From Oscillospiraceae bacterium (GTDB lineage: Bacteria; Bacillota; Clostridia; Oscillospirales; Oscillospiraceae): DNA of 64,000 nucleotides. Location: positions 52,422 through 116,421 of the forward strand of contig WQWC01000003.1 in the NCBI GenBank assembly GCA_009785525.1, written 5' to 3'. This document shows, piece after piece, positions 16,244 to 27,673 of the stretch; the first letter of the stretch is position 1; every line of letters begins with the position of its first letter. The notes below the pieces were generated by a model. It saw nothing but the letters and a program-made list of their open reading frames with translations, searched no databases and was not told the DNA's origin. The translations under genes were made by a program, and so were the position numbers.

Positions 16244-19069
16244 CTATATTAATGCCGCTTGCAAAAACTGTCCCGTATAGCTGCGCTCACACAATACCGC
16301 TTGTTCCGGCGGCCCCTCAAACAGCAATTCACCTCCGGCGTCGCCTCCCTCGGGGCCGAGGTCGATTATATGGTCGGCTGTTTTGATTACGTCGAGGTTA
16401 TGTTCAATCACCACAACGGTGTTCCCTGCGTCTACTAAACGATTCAACACATCTATCAGCTTCGCAACATCGGCTTTGTGCAGGCCGGTCGTTGGTTCGT
16501 CCAACACATAGAATGTGCTTCCTGTGGATTTTTTGGAAAGCTCGGTCGCAAGCTTCACCCTCTGCGCCTCCCCGCCGGACAGCGTGGTGGATGGCTGACC
16601 CAGCTTTATGTAGTCGAGTCCTACATCAATCAATGTCACCAGCTTTTGGCGGATTTTTGGAATGTTTTCAAAGAACTCCAGCGCCTCAAACGCCGTCATT
16701 TCAAGTACTTCGTATATGTTTTTGCCTTTATATTTGACCTCTAGCGTCTCGCGGTTATACCGCTTGCCTTTGCAGACTTCACACGGGACGAATATGTCCG
16801 GCAGAAAGTGCATTTCGATTTTGATAAGCCCATCGCCTGAACACGCTTCACACCTGCCACCCCTGACATTGAACGAGAATCTGCCCGCTGTGTATCCCCG
16901 TGCTTTCGCGTCCGGCGTGGAGGCGAACAGGTCACGGATATCGCCGAACACACCGGTATAAGTCGCCGGATTCGATCGCGGCGTACGGCCTATCGGGGAC
17001 TGGTTTATGTCTATGATCTTGTCCAAATACTCCATACCGTCAATCCCCTCGTGCTTGCCGGGGCGTGTTTTCGCGTTGTTCAACTTTGCCGCCAGTGATT
17101 TATACACAACCTCATTAATAAGCGACGACTTTCCGCTGCCTGACACGCCTGTTACGCATGTCATCACACGCAACGGGATTTTTACCGTCAGGTTTTTTAG
17201 ATTATTTTCTTCCGCGCCGCGGACAGTGAGGGACGTACCATCCCCCGCACGGCGTTCGCTTGGTACCGGAATCTGCATCTTCCCGCTCAAGTACTGGCCT
17301 GTCAGTGATTCGTCGCACTTTAATATATCATCCACGGAACCGGCGAAAACGATCTCGCCGCCATGGACCCCGGCGCCAGGACCAACATCTACTATAAAAT
17401 CCGCTTCCATCATAGTCTCTTCATCATGCTCAACCACCAGAAGCGTATTGCCAAGGTCGCGCAAATGCTTTAACATGTTCAGCAGCTTAATGTTATCCCG
17501 CTGATGCAGACCAATTGACGGCTCATCCAGGATGTACAGTACCCCCATCAGTGATGAGCCTATCTGTGTTGCCAAACGAATCCGCTGACTCTCCCCACCG
17601 GATAAAGTCCCGGCCTTGCGGGAGAGTGTCAAATATTCCAGCCCCACGCTGACAAGGAAGCCGAGCCGCTCACGTATTTCCTTCAAAATACGCTGGGCGA
17701 TCATCTCGTCTTTTTCCGATAGCTGTAATGTATCGATAAATTCCAGCGCACGGACTATCGAGAGTCCCGCATAATCGGCGATGCTGATGTCGCCGACGGT
17801 GACGGCAAGCGCTTCTTTCCGCAGGCGCAATCCTTCGCACGCGGGGCATGGGTGCTCTGCCATATACTGTTCCAGCTCCCAACGCATTGACGTGCTTTGC
17901 GTGTCGAGGTAACGCCGCTCTATATTATTGACAATCCCCTCAAACGGCTGAGTCAATGTGCCGTGTCCGCGCTCTTTGTCATATTTCAGCGACAGCTTTT
18001 CCCCGCCTGTGCCGTATAGAATCACGTGCAAAACCTCATCCGACAAATCGCGGATAGGCGTTGACAGCTTGAAGTTATATTTTTTTGCCAGCGCCTCAAA
18101 ATACATCTTGGCGATACCGTCATTTTTTATATTGCCCCAGCCGGAGGCAGAGATTCCGCCCTCAAGGATCGACATTGACGGATTGGGCATAATGAGACGC
18201 GGGTCAACCCGCAATTGCGTCCCAAGTCCGGTACACTCCGGACATGCGCCGTACGGATTGTTGAACGAGAACAGCCTCGGCGCCAGCTCTTCAATCGACA
18301 CGCCGCAGTCTTCACACGCGTAATTCTGCGAAAACAGCAGTTCCCGCCCCTCGTCAGGCAGGTCGATTATAAGCAGTCCGCCCGACAGAGCCAATGCTGT
18401 CTCGATAGAATCGGTCAGCCTGCGCCCAAGGTCTTCTTTAATCACAAGCCTGTCAACAATTATCTCAATATTATGCTTCTTGTTTTTGTCAGGCTTGATC
18501 TCTTCCGAGAGATCGTACACGCTGCCGTCCACCCGCACGCGGACGTATCCGGATTTGCGGGCGTCGGTTAGCACGTTCTGATGCTCGCCTTTACGCGCAC
18601 GTATCACCGGGGCCATTACTTGAATCCGCGTGGATACAGGCAGTGCCATTACACTGTCAACAATTTGGTCAACCGATTGCTGTTTTATCTCCACGCCGCA
18701 TTCCGGGCAATGCGGCACGCCGATTCTTGCCCATAGCAGGCGCAGATAATCGTAAACCTCTGTCACCGTACCGACGGTGGATCTTGGGTTGCGGCTGGTC
18801 GTCTTCTGGTCGATGGAGATGGCAGGGGACAGCCCCTCTATATAATCCACGTCCGGCTTTTCCATCTGCCCCAGGAACTGCCGTGCATACGCGGATAAAG
18901 ACTCTACATACCTCCGCTGCCCTTCGGCATAAATTGTATCAAACGCCAGCGAGCTCTTCCCACTGCCGGATATCCCTGTCAAAACTACAAACTTGTCGCG
19001 TGGGATTTCAATGTCCACGTTCTTCAGATTATTCTCTCTCGCACCTTTGATGAATATATTGTTTCGCAT
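16244..19069 (-). CDS. uvrA: Excinuclease ABC subunit A
   Basis: [62 protein letters not shown]; two ABC cassettes and Zn-finger motifs. Confidence 0.99.
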   Translation of the reverse strand: MRNNIFIKGARENNLKNVDIEIPRDKFVVLTGISGSGKSSLAFDTIYAEGQRRYVESLSAYARQFLGQMEKPDVDYIEGLSPAISIDQKTTSRNPRSTVGTVTEVYDYLRLLWARIGVPHCPECGVEIKQQSVDQIVDSVMALPVSTRIQVMAPVIRARKGEHQNVLTDARKSGYVRVRVDGSVYDLSEEIKPDKNKKHNIEIIVDRLVIKEDLGRRLTDSIETALALSGGLLIIDLPDEGRELLFSQNYACEDCGVSIEELAPRLFSFNNPYGACPECTGLGTQLRVDPRLIMPNPSMSILEGGISASGWGNIKNDGIAKMYFEALAKKYNFKLSTPIRDLSDEVLHVILYGTGGEKLSLKYDKERGHGTLTQPFEGIVNNIERRYLDTQSTSMRWELEQYMAEHPCPACEGLRLRKEALAVTVGDISIADYAGLSIVRALEFIDTLQLSEKDEMIAQRILKEIRERLGFLVSVGLEYLTLSRKAGTLSGGESQRIRLATQIGSSLMGVLYILDEPSIGLHQRDNIKLLNMLKHLRDLGNTLLVVEHDEETMMEADFIVDVGPGAGVHGGEIVFAGSVDDILKCDESLTGQYLSGKMQIPVPSERRAGDGTSLTVRGAEENNLKNLTVKIPLRVMTCVTGVSGSGKSSLINEVVYKSLAAKLNNAKTRPGKHEGIDGMEYLDKIIDINQSPIGRTPRSNPATYTGVFGDIRDLFASTPDAKARGYTAGRFSFNVRGGRCEACSGDGLIKIEMHFLPDIFVPCEVCKGKRYNRETLEVKYKGKNIYEVLEMTAFEALEFFENIPKIRQKLVTLIDVGLDYIKLGQPSTTLSGGEAQRVKLATELSKKSTGSTFYVLDEPTTGLHKADVAKLIDVLNRLVDAGNTVVVIEHNLDVIKTADHIIDLGPEGGDAGGELLFEGPPEQAVLCERSYTGQFLQAALI

Positions 19070-19119
19070 ATGTCTTATCTCTTAACTCTTTTCTCTTAAA
19101 TCTGGGCCGGAGGGTTTGC

Positions 19120-21246
19120 CTAGGGCCTCAAGTCCCCGTAGGCCATAACCGGGAATCTGCGCGCTTCGGCGAAATAGTAGTCGAATATGTCGCGGGCGAT
19201 ACCCATGATAGCCGCTCCCGAACCGCCGCGTTCGACGACGATGGCTATTGCAATCTCAGGATTATTCGCCGGGGCGTAAGCGACGAACAGGCCGGTGTTG
19301 ACGTCTTCGTAAGTGCGCTGAACCGTACCGGTTTTTGATGCTACCTGTATACGATAATCCGCAAACATGCTCCGGGCTGTTCCCCAGTTGGAGGCGCCGA
19401 CCATACCAGCTTGCAGATAACTTATATAGTCGGTTTCCTCTATCACGTGCTGAACATAAGGCGTGTGGGCATATATCACTTGTGAGAGATCATTGCTTCT
19501 GACTCTGCTGAGCAATGTCAGCGCGTTGCGTACACCGTCATTGGCAATTGTTGCTGTATACGTTGCAAGCTGTACCGGCGTGAACATGTTATATCCCTGC
19601 CCGAACGCCGTAACAGCTGTATCGGCAAGCCACCAGCCATGCTGATTTGGATCTGTGTACCATTCGCGCTTGAAAGCGGGGTCTCCGACTCTGCCGGTGC
19701 TCTCGCCTATCTGTATCCCCGTGGGAACACCGAGGCCAAACTCACGGGAAGCCTCCCCCATCGCGTACCCAGCCTCAAAGGCATGACCGGGAATTCTTGC
19801 CATCGTCTCAAAGAAAAAATAGTTACAGGAGTGGGCAAGAGACTCCACAACGTTCAGCGAGCCGTGGCCTACGCCGGCAACGGGGAGAATCCAGCACCGG
19901 GCGGTGAATATTATCTCATCTGTTCCCGGGGCGGCTATCCTGTACAGTCCGGTACAGCTGATCTGCGACCATCTTGTGGCTGTCCCCTCCCGCAGCGCGG
20001 TGAAGGCCGTTACCATTTTAAAGGTGGAGCCGGGGCTGTATATCCCCATAGTGGCACGGTTGAACATCGGCCTATTGGGGTCTTGCGACAAAGCCGCAAA
20101 ATTCTCAGTTCTTGTGGCAAGGTCGAACGTGGGATAAGAAGCAGAGGCAAGCACCTCTCCAGTCCGGACGTCAGTGACAACGACCGCGCCGCCGGGGATT
20201 CTGTCAAGCTCTGACCGATACGGGTCGTTGTTAAGCCTGTATATATGATCCCTAAGCGCGTGTTCAGCCAATTGCTGCTGACCGATATCTATCGAGAGGA
20301 AGACATGATTGCCCGGAACCGGTTCTCTTTCCACAAAAACGTCTGTAACCGTGCCGTATATATTTGTTATAACGGTTTTTTGGCCCGCAATCCCGCGTAA
20401 ATATTCTTCAAATGCAAGTTCCGCACCGGCTCTGCCGACAATCGCGTCCATTGGGTATCCCAGCTCTGTAACAAACCTTTCAAACATAGCTTCGGTTATA
20501 CTGCCGACGTAGCCCAACAAGTGCGCGGCGTATGGCGTGTGATATTTCCTGACGAATGTGTTCTCAATGTTAACGCCGTGTTTATTGCGCTCGGCAAGAC
20601 TTGCCACTAAATCATGCGGAACGTCATATGCGAAAGTGTAGGGCGGAATGTCTCCGATAATACGCCGAATCTCCAGCTCATACCGCACGCCCATAATCAG
20701 CCGCGCGTCGTTTATGCCGATGGTGTAGTCGATCTGATAGTGCCTGCGCATCCAATCCAAAAGCTCTGACGCCGTGATGTCGGGATTCAGGCTTCTCCAA
20801 TGGAACTCAATATACCTGTCCAGTCTGCGGCGCTGGGTGGCCGTCATATCTGTCAGAAACTCAAACGGGGGCCCCGGTGTGACGGGGAATGTGTCGGTAT
20901 AAGATAATCCCGCGTCCAGCGTGTCGTAAATCAGGTCAAGTATAATCTCGTTGCGCCTAGCGGGTGAGTTCGGCGAATTAGGGCCGGCAAGCTGAGTCCA
21001 GTCCAGCGTGATATTAAGCGCCGGCCTTCCCGAAACAAGCAGGACGCCGTTGCGGTCATATATATTCCCACGCGCGGCGACAGTCGTAACGTTGCGGCTT
21101 GTAAAGCTCACAGGCGGCAACCCATCCCCCGCCGCTTGTGCGTCGACGATTTGCAGCCTATACAGTGTGAGTACGAATAAGGCCATCATAACGGCCAAAA
21201 CGGTAAAAAGCAGGCCAACCCTGAACGGTTTATAAAGTTTTTGCAT
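19120..21246 (-). CDS. mrdA: Penicillin-binding protein 2 (peptidoglycan transpeptidase)
   Basis: GNIYDRNGVLLVSGRPALNITLD dimerisation region, YSPGSTFKMVTAFTAL (SxxK), SCNYFF (SxN), ASKTGTVQ (KTG). Confidence 0.95.
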   Translation of the reverse strand: MQKLYKPFRVGLLFTVLAVMMALFVLTLYRLQIVDAQAAGDGLPPVSFTSRNVTTVAARGNIYDRNGVLLVSGRPALNITLDWTQLAGPNSPNSPARRNEIILDLIYDTLDAGLSYTDTFPVTPGPPFEFLTDMTATQRRRLDRYIEFHWRSLNPDITASELLDWMRRHYQIDYTIGINDARLIMGVRYELEIRRIIGDIPPYTFAYDVPHDLVASLAERNKHGVNIENTFVRKYHTPYAAHLLGYVGSITEAMFERFVTELGYPMDAIVGRAGAELAFEEYLRGIAGQKTVITNIYGTVTDVFVEREPVPGNHVFLSIDIGQQQLAEHALRDHIYRLNNDPYRSELDRIPGGAVVVTDVRTGEVLASASYPTFDLATRTENFAALSQDPNRPMFNRATMGIYSPGSTFKMVTAFTALREGTATRWSQISCTGLYRIAAPGTDEIIFTARCWILPVAGVGHGSLNVVESLAHSCNYFFFETMARIPGHAFEAGYAMGEASREFGLGVPTGIQIGESTGRVGDPAFKREWYTDPNQHGWWLADTAVTAFGQGYNMFTPVQLATYTATIANDGVRNALTLLSRVRSNDLSQVIYAHTPYVQHVIEETDYISYLQAGMVGASNWGTARSMFADYRIQVASKTGTVQRTYEDVNTGLFVAYAPANNPEIAIAIVVERGGSGAAIMGIARDIFDYYFAEARRFPVMAYGDLRP

Positions 21247-21400
21247 TTTGCAAGCTCCTTTGTCGGGACATTCGCTTTCGTGCGGGACGGACGTTGGCCA
21301 TCCGCGGTATTAATCATGGCTTCGGGGGACTGGGTATGCGGCGGACGCGCAATGCGTGCCCCTACGCGACGGTGTCATGCACAGTCGCAGTCCTCCACAT

Positions 21401-21937
21401 TCACCGGATCTTCCCCGGCGGGAGGATTCGCCCCGCACGGCGGCCCAGTGCGCGGACGGCGGGGAAGAGCGGGAAAACGAACAGCATCGAATAGATTGTC
21501 TGCCGCACGGCAACCATAACAAGCGCCTGTGTCGGTATTCCAACAAAGAACACCAGCGGGAACATCTGCGCCACAACGCATATCGCGAGCACAACGACGC
21601 TTGTGATATAGAAAGACAGGAATCCGCGCGTCATAACGGTATCAGCAAGCGTACCGACCAGTAATCCTGTAAACGCCAGCAAAACGGTGAACACGCCGAC
21701 CGGGGCGTTGAACGAGATATCGCACATGATCCCAGCAAATATCCCGGCTATGCCGCCGATATCGCGCCCTTCAAACACCGCAACACCTGTGGCGGCGACC
21801 GGCAGTATCAACGGAACAAGCCCGAACAGCTGAAGATGAATAAGAATCATGTCTTGCAGTGCATAAACAACAAAAAACAGCAGTGCATGGAGGATTATAG
21901 AGACAAAAATCCTGCGCCTGAATATACGTTTCTTCAT
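21401..21937 (-). CDS. mreD: Rod shape-determining protein MreD
   Basis: Hydrophobic 178 aa protein between mreC and PBP2; GRDIGGIAGIFAGIMCDISFNAPVGVFTVLLAFTGLLVG. Confidence 0.88.
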   Translation of the reverse strand: MKKRIFRRRIFVSIILHALLFFVVYALQDMILIHLQLFGLVPLILPVAATGVAVFEGRDIGGIAGIFAGIMCDISFNAPVGVFTVLLAFTGLLVGTLADTVMTRGFLSFYITSVVVLAICVVAQMFPLVFFVGIPTQALVMVAVRQTIYSMLFVFPLFPAVRALGRRAGRILPPGKIR

Positions 21938-22779
21938 AATAAATCGTCAAACTCGGTAATTACAAATACCTGGTGAATCGTATCAAGCGGCCGTGGCTGC
22001 CGTACAGTGGCGTATCTGCCAAGCCCTGTCGCGTGAGTGTATACGGCAACGACCTCCCCCATCAAAAGCCCGCCGGGGAAGGCCCCGCCGCCGGAAGTGA
22101 TTACATACGCCCCCGGCAGAATTGGCATTCCTTCGGGAATGTTATCCAACATAAAATACCCGGAACCCATAAGCGAAAAGTCCCCGCGTGCGGTGATAGG
22201 CTGCTCCCCGTCGCCGACTAAAACACTGGCGGAGAAAGAGGTATCCAGCACAGTGGTCACAGTGGCGGTGGTCGCAGTGACAGCCGTCACCCTGCCGACC
22301 AGCACGCCGTATGCCGTCATCACCCCGTCGCCTGCCTTAATCGGGTTCATCCAGTAGTTGTCATAACCCCTGTTAATAACAAACGAGGAGTAGAAGTTCG
22401 AGCCGCCCCATCTGGTTATAGCGGCCAGTTCGTGCGATTGGTCGCGGCGTGCGGGAAAGTCAAAATACAAGCGCCACATTTCGTTTTCGGCGCGCAGATC
22501 CTCGGCTTCCCAATAGGCCTGCTGTAAGTCGGTCAATTCACGATACAGCCGCTCATTTGTTTCGATGAGTTGTTCATACCTGTAGATACTGCCGTATATC
22601 TGCTCAAACATCCGCGCCACTCGTGTTGATATGAGGTTCAGCGGGCGCACCAAAGCGTTGGCGGCGTTAGTGACCGGTCCCTGACTATCGAAAACGTTCA
22701 GCGACACAAGCGTGGTAAGCGCGATTAAAACAGCCACAGCCGCGATAATTATCGACTTTTTAGTAATAAGCGCTCTCAT
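21934..22779 (-). CDS. mreC: Rod shape-determining protein MreC (supplied ORF begins at 22818; likely start MRALITKK at 22779)
   Basis: RVARMFEQIYGSIYRYEQLIETNERLYRELTDLQQ coiled coil; GRVTAVTATTATVTTVLDTSFSASVLVGDG; SD AAAGGGTG upstream of 22779. Confidence 0.92.
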   Translation of the reverse strand: MRALITKKSIIIAAVAVLIALTTLVSLNVFDSQGPVTNAANALVRPLNLISTRVARMFEQIYGSIYRYEQLIETNERLYRELTDLQQAYWEAEDLRAENEMWRLYFDFPARRDQSHELAAITRWGGSNFYSSFVINRGYDNYWMNPIKAGDGVMTAYGVLVGRVTAVTATTATVTTVLDTSFSASVLVGDGEQPITARGDFSLMGSGYFMLDNIPEGMPILPGAYVITSGGGAFPGGLLMGEVVAVYTHATGLGRYATVRQPRPLDTIHQVFVITEFDDLL

Positions 22780-22874
22780 ATGGATTTCACCCTTTGCATT
22801 GATTGTTGTTTTGTTCACGGAGTATGGACTTGGATGCGTCGGGGCGCTGGGGACAGCGTCCCGTTGTCGGGTTC

Positions 22875-23561
22875 CTACAATACTATCCCGAAACTCTTAA
22901 GCATGTCCGACAGCCTGACTAATGGCAGACCCATTACGTTGAAGAAGTCGCCGTCGATCCTCTCTACAAACAGTGCCCCGCGGCCTTGTGCGCCGTATGC
23001 GCCGGCTTTGTCCATCGGTTCGCCTGTTTTGACGTACCGCAGAATTTCCTCATGCGACAGTTCGCGGAAATACACGTCCGTCGCCTCCGCGCCGAAAGAG
23101 CGGATTGTCCCCGACAGCACACACACGCCTGTATATACCGTGTGCCGTTTTCCGGAGAGTCTTTTAAGCATGCCTACCGCATTCGCCTCATTCACCGGTT
23201 TTTCTATCGGCTTGCCGTCAAGATACACAACCGTGTCGGCGGCGATGATAATCGCGTCCTGCGCGTCCGGCTTCGCGGATTTCGGCGTGCGGAACGGCAA
23301 TGTCGCATCTTGATTTTCAGGTTCCGGAAACGATAACAAAGTATTCTCCATTATACCACAGTTTGATACCAAACGCGAGACATTAATTGCTTTTTTTACG
23401 GCAAGTTTACAAACCGCCTGCGCCGGCGTTAAGTCGATAGCTATCACTTCGTCCGATGTGTCAGGTATAACCGTGAACTCCAGCCCCAGCATTTCAAGAA
23501 GCTCCCGCCTACGGGGGGAGTTTGAGGCCAGTATGATCGTATGGTTTTGCAAGTTTATCAA
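22875..23561 (-). CDS. maf: Maf family nucleoside triphosphate pyrophosphatase (supplied ORF begins at 23621; TTG start at about 23561 likely)
   Basis: NHTIILASNSPRRRELLEMLGLEFTVIPDTSDEV; IIIAADTVVYLDGKPIEKPVNEANAVGMLKRLSGKRHTVYTGVCV; GAYGAQGRGALFVERIDGDFFNVMGLPL. Confidence 0.95.
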   Translation of the reverse strand: MINLQNHTIILASNSPRRRELLEMLGLEFTVIPDTSDEVIAIDLTPAQAVCKLAVKKAINVSRLVSNCGIMENTLLSFPEPENQDATLPFRTPKSAKPDAQDAIIIAADTVVYLDGKPIEKPVNEANAVGMLKRLSGKRHTVYTGVCVLSGTIRSFGAEATDVYFRELSHEEILRYVKTGEPMDKAGAYGAQGRGALFVERIDGDFFNVMGLPLVRLSDMLKSFGIVL

Positions 23562-23565
23562 TCTG

Positions 23566-25656
23566 TCACTCCACCCCTCTGTAATATAGACCTCTTGTAT
23601 AGCCCGAAGGTTCGTAGTCACCCATTCCCATATAACGTTTTGTCACCGACACGCATTCGACCGCGTTTTCAGTGGTGAACATAAGCCGATGCCCCCACAG
23701 GCCGATTCCGTTGAATGCGCCCAATCTGTCGGCCATGAACAGCTTCTTTGAGTTAAGAATAACGTTCCGGCAGCCGAATTCCGGTGCAATGGGGAAAATT
23801 GCGCCGATTCTGTCATGCAATCCGCCGAAATTATCGCAAGAACACACCCCGGAGCTGTTTTTGACAATGCAAGCCTCGGTAATCATCAGCGGCAGCCGCC
23901 CGTATACTATGACCTCGGTATCAAGCGGCTTTGATAAGTCCCGGATTTGTGCGAGCCTAAGCTCAAACGACAACGTCGCGGATTTGAGCCCGATGTTGGA
24001 CAATGCCTCCAACGTCTGGGAATTAAATACGTTCAGGCCGTAGTCCCCCCTGACGGAGAATCCGTGACCGCGTGCGAACTGAATATGGCCGATATTGCCG
24101 CAAAGCGCCTCGTTGACGCCCCGCTCACGCGCTTTGGCCAAAGCTGTGGAGATGGTCTTGCGCTCGTTATCACGGATAACACGCGGAAGTATGACAGCCA
24201 GCGTCAGGTTCTTGTTTTTCAGGAACCAATTCAGCTCCGGCGGGTTTTCTAAAAATTCGATCACCGGGACATACACAACACGCGGGGCGAGGTCGGCCAG
24301 ATCTTCCGACAGCTGCTTTGCGCTCATAACCGATACAGTCAGACACGGCGGCCCGGCGCGGCCGGGTGTGCGCTCTTTTGGCACAAACTCACCCTCCACG
24401 CGGGAGGGAGGTTTTTTTCGCAAGGATAATATTTCCGCCAGCAGAGTCCGGCGCATTTCGTTAAACGCAGATATCGGCAGGGCTAACCCCGGTTCAACCT
24501 TGCCTTTCACCCCAGCGCAATAGAACGGTGTACCGCCTGTCTTGTGCATCTGAGTTTTCAATGAGGCCAGTGTCAGTTCCTTATGGAATGCAATTTCCGG
24601 TATAGGCCCTTCTGTCACCGCGCCGTTTTTCCTGTCATCCATCGCGGCGATTTTGACAGGCTTGTCCTCCTCTATTGTCCCGACGAAACGGACAGGCACG
24701 CGCTGATACTCGCCGTTTAAATAATTCTTCCGTGCCGTTGCGAATATCACGTCGTCCTCACGGGTTGATTCCTTATGCATACCGTGAATCTCTGGCCCTA
24801 GTTCGCCAGTGTAAAACCCGTCAGTGAATCCGTCGCGGGAGAAGGCCTTTTCAAGGGTCTGCAACTCTTCCTCGGTCGGCGGATTGCCGGTGCGGGCGGC
24901 TTTGGAGTAAATCCCGGTGACAATCGCCGAATACTCCGGCCGTTTCATCCGGCCTTCGATTTTAACGGAGGTCACGCCCATAGCGTCAAGCTCCCGCATA
25001 TATTCTACAAGGCTGTTGTCTTTCAGGCTCAATAAATGTGCCGGAGACCGCCCTCCGGCGGAATATTCCAATCTGCACGGCTGGGCGCACAGGCCGCGGT
25101 TCCCGCTGCGGCGGCCAATCACGGCGCTCATATAACACGAGCCGGAGTAGCACACGCACAGCGCGCCGTGGACGAAAACTTCCGTCTCAATCGGCGCGCG
25201 CTTGGCAATATAGGCTATGTCTTTACGCGAGAGCTCACGCGCTAAGACAACACGGGAAAATCCCATTGCCGCCAGCATTTTCACACCCTCCAGGTTATGT
25301 ACGCCCATCTGCGTGCTACCGTGTAACGGAACTTCCGGCACGGCTTTGTGCAGCGCCATCATAACGCCGATATCACCGGTGATTATCGCGTCAATTCCCA
25401 TTCTGCAAGCCTCTTTCGCCAGTTGGGTTACCTCATAAAGCTCATTATCAGAGGCGAGGGTATTCAGCGTAAGATAAGTCTTAACGCCGCGGATACGGCA
25501 GTATTCCAGCGCACGGATAAATTCGTCTCTATTAAAATTTTTAGCGTTGCGCCGTGCGTTGAATCCGCCGAATCCAAGGTAAACGGAATCCGCCCCGTTC
25601 TGCACAGCAGCCATAACGCTCTCTGGCCCCCCTGCGGGGGATAGTATTTCTAACAT
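23566..25656 (-). CDS. U32 family peptidase
   Basis: MLEILSPAGGPESVMAAVQNGADSVYLGFGGFNARR...ELSRKDIAYIAKRAPIETEVFVHGALCVCYSGSCYMSAVIGRRSGNRGLCAQPCR (U32 signature). Confidence 0.97.
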   Translation of the reverse strand: MLEILSPAGGPESVMAAVQNGADSVYLGFGGFNARRNAKNFNRDEFIRALEYCRIRGVKTYLTLNTLASDNELYEVTQLAKEACRMGIDAIITGDIGVMMALHKAVPEVPLHGSTQMGVHNLEGVKMLAAMGFSRVVLARELSRKDIAYIAKRAPIETEVFVHGALCVCYSGSCYMSAVIGRRSGNRGLCAQPCRLEYSAGGRSPAHLLSLKDNSLVEYMRELDAMGVTSVKIEGRMKRPEYSAIVTGIYSKAARTGNPPTEEELQTLEKAFSRDGFTDGFYTGELGPEIHGMHKESTREDDVIFATARKNYLNGEYQRVPVRFVGTIEEDKPVKIAAMDDRKNGAVTEGPIPEIAFHKELTLASLKTQMHKTGGTPFYCAGVKGKVEPGLALPISAFNEMRRTLLAEILSLRKKPPSRVEGEFVPKERTPGRAGPPCLTVSVMSAKQLSEDLADLAPRVVYVPVIEFLENPPELNWFLKNKNLTLAVILPRVIRDNERKTISTALAKARERGVNEALCGNIGHIQFARGHGFSVRGDYGLNVFNSQTLEALSNIGLKSATLSFELRLAQIRDLSKPLDTEVIVYGRLPLMITEACIVKNSSGVCSCDNFGGLHDRIGAIFPIAPEFGCRNVILNSKKLFMADRLGAFNGIGLWGHRLMFTTENAVECVSVTKRYMGMGDYEPSGYTRGLYYRGVE

Positions 25657-25707
25657 GGTGTTAACTCCATTATTATTGCTTGAATTATGAATTGATTAAC
25701 TCGATAA

Positions 25708-26259
25708 CTATTTCAAAAACCCGTTCTGTACAAACTTTGTCTCCCTGGCCATAATAAAGGCTCCGGGGTCCTTGTCGTAGATTATTTTCTGCACTTTTTT
25801 GAACATGTCGCTTTTTATTTCTATAAGAAGCAGGTACTTTTCCGCAGAGAATTCAGAGCTGTTAACGTCAAGGACAGAAACAGCGAATCCCCCGTCGCGG
25901 ATGGCTTTGATAATCTCCTCGTTTTTAGAGCTGGTGACGACCTGAAGACTAAGTATCGAATTGATAAATTTGTTGGCAATATTCCCGCCGATAAATGTGC
26001 CTGTAGCAAATCCGGCGGCAAAAGCCAGGGTGACGGCAATTCCTCCTTCAGAACTGTTTATGGCAGTTCTGGCGACCAAGAACCATATGGAAACCTCCAC
26101 AAATCCAATAAGCGCCGCGACTTTCAGCCGCCCGCGAACGGTCATAATAGTCCTGATAGTTCCGAGGGAGACGTCAATTATACGCGAGAAAAATATTTGT
26201 AAACAAAGAAGTAGTAAAGGCACTTCAAACACTCCAGTTGTCGATTGCGGACAAGGCAA
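25708..26259 (-). CDS. DUF2179/UPF0316-type membrane protein
   Basis: IFFSRIIDVSLGTIRTIMTVRGRLKVAALIGFVEVSIWFLVA N-terminal TM domain plus C-terminal DUF2179-like domain. Confidence 0.85.
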   Translation of the reverse strand: MPCPQSTTGVFEVPLLLLCLQIFFSRIIDVSLGTIRTIMTVRGRLKVAALIGFVEVSIWFLVARTAINSSEGGIAVTLAFAAGFATGTFIGGNIANKFINSILSLQVVTSSKNEEIIKAIRDGGFAVSVLDVNSSEFSAEKYLLLIEIKSDMFKKVQKIIYDKDPGAFIMARETKFVQNGFLK

Positions 26260-26453
26260 AAGACGTTTAATAAAATCGGTGAAATAACATTATATCATAA
26301 AATTAGGCGTTTTTCTATAATTTTGGCACAAAAAAAGAAAATTTAACCACGGGCGGACATACCCCGTTCAAACTGCACTCTTCCCTTGACATACACAGCC
26401 TGTTGGTGGTAACATAGTTATCAAACTATCAACTGCAAAAAGGTGGTGGGGGA

Positions 26454-27671
26454 ATGCAAAAAGACATAGACGCCGATTCGGCCTGCGCGCTGCTGCTTGA
26501 GTGTCAGACGGAATTCACTTGCGAAACGGTGGATATACAAAGCGCCTTGTATCGTGTCGCGACAAAAGATGTGGCGGCAAAAATTCCTGTTCCGCCTTTT
26601 TCGCGGAGTCCTTTTGATGGATATGTCTTCCGCGGGGAGGATACGCAGAGTGCGACGCGGGAGAATCCGGCGGTGCTGAAGATTGTCGAAGAAATCCCGG
26701 CGGGCGTTATGCCAACTACTGAAATATCGCCCGGAACCGCCGCAAAAATCCTCACCGGTGCGCCGATTCCGCCGGAGGCGGATGCGACGATTAAATATGA
26801 ACTGACCGAGTTCACGGATTCCGAGGTACGGATTTTTGACCCTGTTTCGCCCGGCAGGGATATAGTCAAGTTAGGCGCGGACGTCATGCCGGGGGAGATA
26901 ATCTGCCCAAAGGGTGAGGTTATCACAGCCACGCAAATCTCTTCGTTCGCAAATCAGGGCTTTTTGAGCGTGGAGGTTTACAGGAAACCACAGATAACCG
27001 TCATAAGCACTGGCACGGAATTGCGCGAGGCAGGGGATGCGTTGCCCCCCGCCGCGATATATAACAGCAACGTTTACACGCTTATGGCGTATTTGCAGGA
27101 AGTCGGGGCTAATCCTATAAACGGCGGCATCGTGCCGGATGATGAGGAAGCAATTGCCCGAAAACTGCGGCAGGCGCTCAACGAATCCGACATGGTGATA
27201 ACGACTGGTGGTGCGTCAGTCGGGGATTATGACTATGCAATCAGGTCGGCTGAACTCTTGGGGGCGGAAATCCTGTTCTGGAAAGTGCTGATGAAACCGG
27301 GCGGGGCGATCATGGCGGCCAGAGTTGACGGGAAAGTGTTGCTCAGCCTTTCGGGGAATCCGGCGGCGGCGGTGATTGGTCTGTTGCGAATAGCGATGCC
27401 GTATATCAAAAAACTCTGCGGACGGCGGGAAGTCTGCTTCCCGGAGGTAAACGTTAAACTCCGCAAACCGTTTACTAAGTCCAGCGGCGAAAAGACGCGG
27501 ATTTTACGCGGTAGGCTGGAGATTATAGATTCCATCGCGTTTTTCAACGAAAATTATGGCCAGGAAAGTGAGAAGATCACAACCTTTTTAGGGTGTGATC
27601 TGTTAGCCGAAATTCCGCTGGGGTCGCCGCCGCTTGAGATCGGGGCGAATATAAAAGCTTATAGGGTGTAA
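26454..27671 (+). CDS. moeA: Molybdopterin molybdotransferase MoeA
   Basis: PFSRSPFDGYVFRGEDT; TGAPIPPEADATIKYE; ITTGGASVGDYDY; LSGNPAAAVIGL. Confidence 0.97.
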   Translation: MQKDIDADSACALLLECQTEFTCETVDIQSALYRVATKDVAAKIPVPPFSRSPFDGYVFRGEDTQSATRENPAVLKIVEEIPAGVMPTTEISPGTAAKILTGAPIPPEADATIKYELTEFTDSEVRIFDPVSPGRDIVKLGADVMPGEIICPKGEVITATQISSFANQGFLSVEVYRKPQITVISTGTELREAGDALPPAAIYNSNVYTLMAYLQEVGANPINGGIVPDDEEAIARKLRQALNESDMVITTGGASVGDYDYAIRSAELLGAEILFWKVLMKPGGAIMAARVDGKVLLSLSGNPAAAVIGLLRIAMPYIKKLCGRREVCFPEVNVKLRKPFTKSSGEKTRILRGRLEIIDSIAFFNENYGQESEKITTFLGCDLLAEIPLGSPPLEIGANIKAYRV

Positions 27672-27673
27672 GT

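Noticed and set aside
26290-26453. Possible Moco riboswitch upstream of moeA
   Set aside because: The leader is short and I could not fold a Moco aptamer; only a promoter-like TTGACA...TAACAT is visible.
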